The position numbers and the translations under genes are program-made. A DNA stretch of 64,000 bases from Ixodes scapularis (Eukaryota > Arthropoda > Arachnida > Ixodida > Ixodidae): the NCBI RefSeq assembly GCF_016920785.2, contig NW_024609857.1:134409094-134473093 (forward strand), in the 5' to 3' direction. This document shows positions 56,001-64,000 of the stretch, piece after piece (position 1 is the stretch's first letter; each line of letters opens with the position of its first letter). The notes beneath the pieces are model-generated. The model was given only the letters and a program-made list of their open reading frames with translations, was not told where the DNA came from and made no database searches.

Positions 56001-56132
56001 GTACTAGAGAGTTTTAGTAGACCGTTCCGATACCGCCGATAACAATACAATGCATGCGCAAGCGAGGCGGTGGCGCAGATCAGGTATCGTTATCGGAGTT
56101 ATGGGAACGATCTACAAAAACTCTCTACTAAC
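56001..56132. mobile_element. 132-bp MITE
   Basis: gtactagagagttttagtag.ccgttcc at the left and its near complement ggaacgatctacaaaaactc to the right end. Arms of about 40 bp with several mismatches. Superfamily unassigned. Confidence 0.65.
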
Positions 56133-56334
56133 AGTAAACAGAATGTGGAAAACGACGCTGGCAAGCCTCCGTGGCAACAGTTAAGGCTGCGGTCCCACGG
56201 CAGCCATCTTGAACAAGGCGTTAGTTCAACCAATAGATGGCGACACGCACCCGTGGGGTGTAAAGCCCCTCGATATGTTTTTGTTTGTCTTTGCAAGTAG
56301 CGCCAAATGCGCGAGCGCACGTGGCCCATGTCTC

Positions 56335-56440
56335 GAGCGGCCCTTGGAAGCAAGTGGCGGCGCAGCACTGAAATGAGCGGCCCTTGGAAGCGAATGGCGG
56401 CGGAGCACCCGCTCGTGGCACGTGTCTTGCGCTTTTCCAC
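56335..56440. repeat. Dispersed repeat with internal duplication (copy 2)
   Basis: gcggcccttggaagcaagtgg.. and gcggcccttggaagcgaatgg.. are tandem; the tail cgctcgtggcacgtgtct matches 42570-42590. Confidence 0.65.
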
Positions 56441-57036
56441 AACAATGGTTGGCGGTACTTGTAAAAACACCTTTATCAAGGGGCTTTAGTGGGGTGGCCG
56501 AAACATTGGTTCACAGTGGGATGGCTCGAGCACCATCACGTTCCCCTCGTGGCCTTGCTCGCGCCGCTGCCAGCTGTGCTCAGCTAGCTCAAGTAGCGTG
56601 GCCCAGTTAACGGATGTATGCGAGAATGTCAGGCTGGGTATAAATTGTTCTCTGATATAGGGAGATGCGGTTCGGCGGGTGTAACGGGCTTTCGCAATAA
56701 ATCTTACCAAGAAGGAATCAAATGTTGATTGACGTGTCAATATTCTATCGATAAAAATTTCCTCTGCAGGAATGCACGCTCAGTAGACTCAATCTTCCAA
56801 GACGCCAGTGGAAGCGGACGTCAACTAAACTGCTTCGGGATTTACGGTACTTACCTCACCATTTTAATGACGACTAAAATAACGTCACGAACTATTGTGT
56901 TTCACGGGGTCCGGAAGATGTTGTAAAGGTTGTTACGATATAGTTCCCAGAAACTTTCTGGAAAGACTCGAAGTCTTCGTTGAGTCCAACGCCATCATGA
57001 ACAGTAACTGAAAACGATCGACTATTCAGTCGGTGG

Positions 57037-57490
57037 GTGGCGAAACGTATCCGCATCTGCGGAGTCATGGTCGATGCGTACTCTAAGTGGCTGGAAGTTT
57101 ACACGATGCCTGCCACGACGTCCAAACACGTCATTGACGTTCTACGATCTCTTTTACCCACTTTTGCCCTACCGAAAATACTTGTCTCTAGTAACGCGCC
57201 AAATCTTGCTTCAAATAAATAAAACAAGTTTTTGAAGAAAAAAAAAAAAAAAAACGGCACCAGGCATCACACTAGTGCACCATACCATTTTGCAACTAAC
57301 GGGCAAGCAGAACAGATGGTGTGCGAAACGAAAAAAAGCCCTTTTGAAGCTTACGGAAGAAGCAGTTCAGTGAAGAATCGCCAGGTTCTTGTTCCAGCAG
57401 CACGCGACGGTCTCATATTACACGGTAAAAACACCCACCGAAGCAATATTCGGCGGACGAAGAGCCACACCCCTTGATCTGATGATCCTA
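57037..57490 (+). pseudogene. Ty3/gypsy integrase core fragment
   Basis: First segment reads GVMVDAYSKWLEVYTM (first catalytic Asp), then LLPTFALPKILVSSNAPNL, where the usual second-Asp motif SDNGP has become SSNAP. An A-run (57237-57254) follows, then HHTSAPYHFATNGQAEQMVCETKK carrying the catalytic Glu, then a frame change with tail homology to about 57490. Neither RT nor LTR is nearby, so it is an isolated fragment. It cannot integrate DNA because the second Asp is lost. Confidence 0.78.
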
Positions 57491-57504
57491 CGAACGAAGA
57501 TCGA

Positions 57505-57775
57505 GAGATTCCCAGATCATGAGTAATTTCAGCGGAAGTTGGGCCTTTCATGTAAAACTTGAGTAGAAAAGGCTCTATATTAGTTGACCAGAAGGTGTCA
57601 TCCCTCTGAATACGTTGAATATCAATGCCCTTGAGTGTAGATTTAACTAAATCACAAAACTCTCCTTGTGTATTGTGTAACTGCCTTTGTATTTGGTAGT
57701 AGAAGCTATGGTGGTGATTTGGACCTTTCACACCAGGCTCCTTTTTCTTATTTTTCGCCTCATACTCCTTTGCGG
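57505..57775 (-). pseudogene. YqaJ-type exonuclease fragment
   Basis: On the minus strand the frame reads HSFYYQIQRQLHNTQGEFCDLV and RIQRDDTFW...FY. The YYQ.Q.QL...CD.V...R.D..FW pattern is that of YqaJ-like viral recombinase nucleases, which occur widely inside animal transposons. Upstream and downstream parts are missing. It lies tail to tail with the integrase fragment. Recognition is from the motif only. Confidence 0.5.
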
Positions 57776-58310
57776 TTTAAGTATGCTTCAAGAATCTTTT
57801 GGAACGTGGACACTTTATGTCAACGAGGCCATTTGTTTCGAGGCCATTTGTTTCAAGTAGTCAATCAGGGAATGCTGCTAGAGATCCGTCCCTCATATTA
57901 ACGAATAAGCCGCGCTTCTGCACAGTGCAGTTTTCCGGTCCCACGTACAGTTGTAAAGCAGCATCCTCATTGATTCTACCATATTCTGTTACGGGTGAAG
58001 AAAGTCTTCGGGTACACGATACTTGAAACAAGTCAGGCTCTGAACGTTGTGGTTCGACACCCACTAATGTCGTCGTCCTTATAGAGCCTCATCATTTAAT
58101 CATTACCTCGTCACCTCATATTGCTCTCCATCAACAGTAAGTACAATAGGCTACCGCCATATTACAATCCAAGAATTGAAAAATTGAGTCGTTCAGTCCT
58201 TCAACAAACTTATTATTTATATAATGTTATTACGTTACATTACCTCGAGACGATCGACGTCCATCGTCGATCTTCAAATACTTATACCTGTATATAAATT
58301 AGACGCACAA

Positions 58311-58330
58311 GGGGGGGGGGGGGGGGGGGT
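58311..58330. repeat. Poly-G tract
   Basis: Run of about 20 G with no interruption, followed by ttggtggccgagtgcatg. Confidence 0.95.
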
Positions 58331-58600
58331 TGGTGGCCGAGTGCATGATCTAACGCACACCAGCTCGGACCACTGCAGAACCCTCCCCGCCCCTGCCCGT
58401 TTTGATCTGGAAGAGCATCGTACCGGCGTGCGGTCGTGTATCCCTACTGCGTGGTGCACGTTAAAGACCCCAGATTTTCGGTTGCGCGGCACTGGCTAAA
58501 TTGCTCATCTACAGCTGAGACACTAGACGCCCAATGAGGCGGACTAACTTCCGGCTGTATAAACATACACACAACAATTTGCAATTAGACGCATAAACAC
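58331..58600. repeat. Probable SINE/LINE tail repeat
   Basis: Contains ggtgcacgttaaagaccccagattt, a sequence I recall from dispersed repeats of ticks and other invertebrates, together with ggtggccgagtgcatgatctaa, which is A-box-like. No stems confirmed. Confidence 0.35.
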
Positions 58601-58835
58601 AAAGAACACAGCGTGCCGCCTCTTTTCTTTGGATGCCTTTTTTAAACCAGCGAAAGCTCGCGCGTTCTTTCTTTTGAGACGGTTAGAACGGTCGCACATA
58701 AAACCCGCGTTTCTCCTACCCAGCCCCTTCCTCCTCTCATTATGTGTAGTTGGTTATAACTAAATAAGCTATAATAATGGTGTATTTTTCATATTTATTT
58801 TCAGTTTCAGTCAGGGAAAAGGAGTTTCGCGGGAA

Positions 58836-59601
58836 CTAGAGCCAATAAATGAGCTGCGTTTAGAGTATCAGCACTCTCTTCCCCGACAGTGTTGTGAAGG
58901 CCGCCATTATGGGTCTTGTGCAGAGCAAACGCAACTGCCGGTTGTCATGATTCAAAAGTGCGACTTCCTCAGCATTAGATCCGGTGTCAGGAAGCTGATG
59001 CAGTATTGCTTTGCTCTGTCGCGGACTGTTTAAACATTTGTGGAGGACGGAAAAGCGTTTTTGTGATTTTAGACAAAGCTTCAGATAACTGGCAACCATG
59101 GTTTTAAGTCACAATATCCCCAAGTGTCGTTACTCTGAAACTTAGCTTATTTAATGACACTATTCATGCCCTTGTTCAAGGAGCTTGTAATACATGAAGG
59201 CGCCATGACGTAAGCCCCGTGGGTTCCACAAACCACTACCTTTTGACGCCTGCTTCTTCCTCATTGTTCCCGCTAGTGCCACTAAATTAGCTACGCTTCA
59301 GAGTAGCGACACTTGGCCATATTGTGACTTAAAATCACGGTTGCCAGTTATCTGAAGCTTTATCTAAAATCACAGAAAACGCTTTTCCGTCCGCCACAAA
59401 TATTTAAACACTCCGCGACAGAGCAAAGCAATATTGCATCAGCTTCCTAAAACCGGATCTAATGCTGAGGAAGTCGCACGTTTGAATCATGACGATCGGC
59501 AGTTGCGTTTGCTCTGCACAGGACCCAAAATGGCGGCGCCCAAAACAATGTTGAGGAACGGAGGTCTGATACTCTAAGCGCAGCTCATTTAGTGACTCTA
59601 G
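58836..59601. mobile_element. 766-bp fold-back element with ~300-bp inverted arms
   Basis: The left arm (58836-59143, ctagagccaataaatgagctgcg... inward) is repeated in reverse complement at 59287-59601 (...cgcagctcatttagtgactctag) with scattered substitutions and small indels. The ~140-bp spacer holds no gene. Short frames on each arm are mirror shadows. Long arms with a short centre resemble fold-back elements. Confidence 0.8.
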
Positions 59602-61205
59602 GCATGAAGTGAACTCGGGTGTATTCTTTTCCTCTTCGTCTTTATTGTTTATTGATTTCAATCATATCGAATAATGAGCACATTATATCACGCTACGCTT
59701 GTCTAATTATTTGTTTTAGATTTATGAACCTGACCCAGTACGTAAACCATTCATTTATCGATAGTAAATCTTGCAATATATTTTTTAAATGTGAAGGTAA
59801 AAAGACACGGAGATTGATGATGATACAGACGCCAACGCCGCCCTCGGAAATTTTTTGAACATTAGAAATCAGCAGTTTGTCTGCCATCCGCCAGGTAGCG
59901 CAACAAAACACCCAAACAGTTTTTAATTGTTTTTAAAATTAGCTAAGCTCTACACCTATTAAAAAACCAAAGCAAGACCATTGGGAGCATTCAGTACATC
60001 GGAATGTGTATCTATTCCAAACAATAAATATTATTAGATGCCAGTAAATCTGTTTGATGTCTAAAAAAGATATGCGTCAAAAACAGGTAAGTTTGAAGGA
60101 CTCCTGGAGCTTTATGACTTTGAAAATAAAAAAAAAGCCATCGTCCACCTCTTGGGCAACCATTGTAGCTCTAAATGTTATTAAAAAATGTATCATAGTT
60201 TAATTATTTCCTAAGTGGCATTTGAAGTACCATGACTCGAAGCACAAAAAAGTGCTACGTTTGATATAAAATATCTAAACAAAAAAAGTTTACACAACAT
60301 TAATTTTTTTTCTGCATATTACCAATTATAAGCACTACATCTGTAGCTAATTTCATTGTCCTAACGGTTGTCAATAAAAACGTATTTGTGCTGAAATATG
60401 TCAATTTTAGGACAATATTTGGAGGGATAAAAAAAAACAAAGTACTGCAAACACCAAAATAGTGTATCGTCACAATCTGCTCTGACATCATCTTAACAAA
60501 ACTGCTATATTGGAACCGTGTTATCTTTAATGGATCGTTCGTAAAACATGAACTAGCGGAGCAAGTGAGGGTCCGCGCCATCATATTCGCAACGCTACAA
60601 ATGCGCATGAGCAGTATAAACCAATACACACATAATATCAAATGAAAGAGGATTGCATTGCCTTTCGAATGACATCAATCCCACAAAACAGGATTTAAAA
60701 GGAGATGAGTAATGACCTGCCAAAAAGTACCTAAATTGCCAGATTCAGTGGGACCGTGGCCTTAATCGAAAATCCAAACGAAGTTTATTGAATTTTGACG
60801 CGCGTGCGGGCAGCACCACACTGATTTATACATCTGCCCCTTCACTGATTTTATATTTTAATATTCTGTCAGCTGTACGGACTGTGGTAATACCAATTTT
60901 TTGAAACGTTTTGTGAAGCGGCTTCTGTTTACACACATCTCAAAGAGTTTTAATTTATGTTGTTGGCGTATGCAGCGTGCTCATGGTACCATAGAATGAT
61001 CGAAGAAGTTAACAGAGCCCACTCGCGACCCAGTCAAATAGAAACGCCAGTTCATTGTGCTTTGCATTCGGGTGGAGAAGGTCATGTGATGCGCCGCTGG
61101 CTCGTTTTTGGTCGCCGGTGCCACAGGCAAAGGCTCGAAGGCAATTAATTACCCGAATTCGCCATAAATACCGCAGAAAGATTGCGAGATCATGATGTTG
61201 GATTA
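59602..61205. other. AT-rich, no gene recognised
   Basis: AT-rich stretch (59640-60950) with A and T runs. Nothing recognised; the frames are chance-length. Confidence 0.5.
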
Positions 61206-61478
61206 ATTTGGGTTCGAAATGAGAGAGGTTAAAATGAGAAAAGTTCTGACAATGGTCAAAACCAGAAAGTATGTTTTGAGAAAATTTGAAATGAGAAAGG
61301 TTAAAATGAGAAAAGTCGTTTTGAGAAGGGTCAAAACCCGAAAGTTTGTTTTGAGAACGGTTTAAATGAGAAAAGGAGAAACGCGAAAGTTGTTTTGCGC
61401 TGGGTTGAAATGAGAAGGTAAAAACGAGAAGGTAGAAATGCGAACGGGTTCAAATGAGAACCACCCATCCCTACAGGA
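61206..61478. repeat. Degenerate 15-16-bp minisatellite, array 4 (inverse orientation)
   Basis: About 17 units such as gaaatgagaaaggttaaaatgagaaaagt and gttttgagaagggtcaaaacc. The right border is gagaaccacccatccctac, matching the catccct borders of arrays 1 and 3. Confidence 0.75.
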
Positions 61479-62470
61479 CCTAGCTGGTGAAAAACAATCT
61501 ACGACAATGCGGCGTCTTTGGAATGCGATTGCTACGATCAGTGGCTCTTAAAAGCTCAGTGGCCCCCCTTCAATTGTGAGCTCTGTGTGTGTGTTGTGTA
61601 GGCGTTGTAAAGAGAGCCCTCGGTGTCAGCGCACTTACCTTCACAATGTGCAAACTCTTCGAATGGTTATTCAACAGGCGGCGCTGCGAGACGCGAGCCT
61701 TCGGCGTTGCTTCAACTCGCAGTTTGGTGGTGTAGTTCTCAAAATGGGCACTTGTACTCATTTTCATACATAGCGTGCAAAGCTGTCAAAGGTACTGAAG
61801 TGGTGCGCATGAAAATACAGAAGAAAAAAAACGAAGTGTCTAGCGTTACGTCTGACGTAACGTCCAAATCTCCGCCTTCCCTAGGTTCACGGGAGAGAGA
61901 GAGAGGAGGGCGGGGGAGGGTTAGGTATACGCGTTGCAGTGCTCCGTCCGGGCGTAACGCTAGCCACAGCGAAAGAAAAAATGTGTTCCTGGGCGCGTTT
62001 CGTGGACGAGTGCTAGGGCTGCTCTGACGATACCGATGTCCGGCGGCAGTGGTTCGAACCCACTAGACGGGCAGTTTTTTTTTTTTTTCCTTTTTTTTTT
62101 GTGCAAGATTGTGCGCATCGCCGAACTGCATATTTCAATTCCTCCTTTCTTCTTGCTTTTTATTTATAAGTCGCCGAGAGGCCACATTTCTACCATTTCT
62201 AGCGCTTTGCAAGTGTTATTTTCCTCCAGCACCGAGTTATATTTTTCTTTCGTGCAGCGTGGAATGAGGAATCTCGCTGATAGCAGCCTTGCTCCAAAAT
62301 TTATAATAGGACGTTAATCGACCATAGTTGTTGCCTGAACAGTTTATTTTGAAATAGCTGTCAAGGCTAGGAATCCCCCTCTCGGGGTACTTGTGATGCA
62401 CCTTCAGGCGAATGGCATTGTGTGTGAATTCGGCATGCTTGACAGTCCCCGTGCTCGAAACTTCTACATG
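61479..62470. other. No gene; purine tracts and a B-box-like motif
   Basis: gagagagagaggagggcggggg at about 61892. gtggttcgaacccact at 62049-62064 is a T-arm-like stem-loop followed by a T run, possibly a tRNA relic. Nothing else recognised. Confidence 0.4.
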
Positions 62471-62667
62471 GCGAGGTCTTCGCTTCGGGACGCCTGCTTG
62501 CCAGATAGACACTGCGCCTCGTACTTCGCGACAGTACGGGCGCACACTCCGGTGATGTTATTGACCGTCTCCAGGACATCACGACCGACTTCTCCGGGAA
62601 ACGCGTTCTTGTACTCGCGTACACGTTGGCGATCGCCTGCTTGCACTCTTTCAAGGTCTGCACACAA
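62471..62667 (-). pseudogene. Helix-turn-helix fragment, transposase-like
   Basis: Minus-strand frame with RQRVREYKNAFPGEVGRDV, then VNNITGVCARTVAKYE, which fits a winged or Tc1-type HTH (the second helix being ITGVCARTVAK). This is usual at the N-terminus of DDE transposases. It stops at 62464 and no catalytic core follows. Confidence 0.35.
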
Positions 62668-63560
62668 CGAATCTTCGAAAATATCCGAGCAGGAGAGGTA
62701 CTTGAGCTTGTTGCGTAAGACGCCATATTCTTAAAACCAGCCAGTGCCACACAACCCAAAAACCCGCAGCGGCTGCCGCACGGACGAAAACGAAAACAAT
62801 TTAAAGTAGTTTACATTACCTTTTCGTTTTTATTGAAAAAAAAATTGTGCTTCGTCGAAATCATAACACCACTATCAGTTGCTAGCTCCAAGGAGGCACA
62901 TTTTTCGACTTTTTTTTATAAGTGTTTTCGCAGGGGACGCACTATTTTATGGGGTGAACGTAGACACGGTCGGCGATGCAAACCGGTGCGCTAGCTTTGA
63001 CTGCGTTTTATGCTACGTATGAAACGGAGTATAGTCTTGAATAAGCTGCTGCACCTTCACTCACTCCCAGAGACGCACCCCACGACAGTTCTAGAAATAT
63101 GTAAAATGCAGACGCAGGATTGGGTTTTGAATAATATGCACGACACGAAACTTGATGAATATCGTATAAAACGAATTCTCAAAACGAGCACTCGCAGGTT
63201 ATTCATTATGTGGAAAGATGCCCGCTTCTTACGGAGCGAACCCAGGTTCGATGCAAAAAATAAACATACGTTTTTTGTTGTTGTTTTTTTTACAATTATT
63301 CTTGAGAAAAATGAATGTCGACGAAACTTTGTGCATTGTGTTTTTTCCTTTCCTTTTTAATTTTTTTTTTGCACAATTATTATTGAAAAAAAAATGTCGA
63401 CAAAGCTTTGAACTAAATGGTGTCGGACTCCCTTTCTAGAGGTGCATAGGGAAACGTCGGGGCTTGGGTTGCCGGCTGGACGCCGCGAAGCCGCATTCAT
63501 ACTGTTTTTTTCGGTAGGGCAAATGCTGCTGACCTGTGACACCCGTTGAGAAGGGGAAGA
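62668..63560. other. No gene recognised
   Basis: A- and T-runs, a short unrecognised frame at 63010-63360, and gaacccaggttcgatgc (63239-63255), which is B-box-like. Confidence 0.45.
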
Positions 63561-63669
63561 GTCAAAACAGAGTCGCACGAAAAATTGACTCTTTAAGAGA
63601 GTTGTGAAGTGTCAAAGAGAGTCATGGAAGCAGTGACTCCCTTTGGACTCCTTTTTCTAAGAGTGTAGA
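63561..63669. mobile_element. Right end of gagtc-rich MITE
   Basis: Six gagtc/gactc motifs followed by gactcctttttctaagagtgtag, the same terminus as the elements at 33316 and 39546. The left end could not be located. Confidence 0.45.
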
Positions 63670-63673
63670 AAAG

Positions 63674-63782
63674 AGCAAGATGAACAGACCTGGAGACAAA
63701 CAGCTCCAGGGAGATGATCTACAAATAGCCCTTATTAGGGCTCGTCTCCTGCCAACGCCAGTACATCTTGCTAGGCTAACCT
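63674..63782 (+). ncRNA. Candidate structured segment (three stems)
   Basis: agcaagatgaac (63674) pairs with gtacatcttgct (63771-63782) apart from one mismatch. Inside, cctggag/ctccagg forms a 7-bp hairpin (63689-63710), and ggagatga/tcgtctcc forms a stem with one G-T wobble that encloses agccct/agggct with a tatt loop. The same bases also give a short open frame starting at ATG 63679, so either explanation stands. Not a hammerhead (no CTGANGA...GAAA core). Confidence 0.3.
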
Positions 63783-63872
63783 AGGGGGCGTAAAACCAAA
63801 CAAGATAGCACCCCCACCACAAATAAACCACAGTTGCGAGTGCACCTTGTGTCGTTCCACTTCTTTGTCCTT

Positions 63873-63906
63873 GTCTTTTTCGGCGCTTTTAATTATTTAA
63901 AGAACC
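63873..63906 (-). repeat. 34-bp perfect inverted match to 20880-20913
   Basis: gtctttttcggcgcttttaa and onward is the exact complement of 20880-20913. Part of a dispersed repeat; the sequences diverge on both sides. Confidence 0.9.
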
Positions 63907-64000
63907 CAGCTGGGCCAACACCACATGGACAGAAGGCCTCCACACTCGTCATCATAGTCAGACCGATCCAGGCGAGAGATTGGGCACGAGTGCTGCGTCA

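Noticed and set aside
62237..62759. Two further minus-strand frames around the HTH fragment
   Set aside because: They overlap the HTH frame in other phases and show no recognisable motifs.

Overview
This window looks like a stretch of heterochromatin and transposon-rich DNA from an arthropod genome, most likely a hard tick. That is an inference: the Penelope, Ty3/gypsy, I-like LINE and THAP/P transposase proteins all read as tick-type repeats from memory, but no search was possible. I find no rRNA, no plausible functional tRNA and no host gene I can name. Spliceosomal introns, polyadenylation signals and the mobile-element spectrum make it eukaryotic. Everything protein-like that I recognise belongs to a mobile element, and nearly all of it is broken.

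Layout: (1) 1-20045 is one continuous satellite array of a ~168-bp monomer (about 119 copies, open at the left edge). It has higher-order structure: two tandem 19-mer units of 3191 bp that contain 7-mer duplications, a ~13/14-mer duplication, a zone of a 1-bp-shorter subfamily, and a 3-mer duplication near the right edge. Each monomer carries a ~35-bp dyad, and the array ends inside that dyad. (2) 20046-24350 holds a Harbinger-like MITE, an internally deleted Ty3/gypsy retrotransposon on the minus strand (gag, protease, partial RT, PBS and a 17-bp LTR-end repeat), a Penelope N-terminal fragment, and the first copy (A) of a striking element packed with TGACGTCA and GTCACGTGAC palindromes. (3) 24405-27791 is a Penelope-like element: ~600-bp inverted arms carrying tRNA-like promoters, followed by a decayed RT and GIY-YIG endonuclease. 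(4) 27873-28053 is a small MITE. (5) 28056-33315 is an I-like non-LTR retrotransposon (ORF1, endonuclease, RT, RNase H) broken by stops, frameshifts and three separate fold-back palindromes. (6) 33316-43707 is mostly non-coding, with MITE-class insertions and one 2.7-kb element with inverted ends. (7) 43708-47674 holds three more copies (B, C, D) of the palindrome-array element: B and C head to tail, D inverted. (8) 49112-53433 is a nearly complete P-type element with THAP domain, DDE core, a GC-AG intron, a GT-AG intron, a polyA signal and inverted ends. (9) 53434-64000 is a mosaic of hAT and other MITEs, a 766-bp fold-back, four arrays of one degenerate ~15-16-bp minisatellite family, gypsy integrase and YqaJ-type nuclease fragments, and microsatellites.

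The genes do not form a pathway. The shared theme is repeat architecture, and most of the remarkable signals are structural DNA (palindromes, fold-backs, phased binding-site arrays, nested higher-order repeats) rather than proteins. Many long open frames are artefacts of repeat periods divisible by three.
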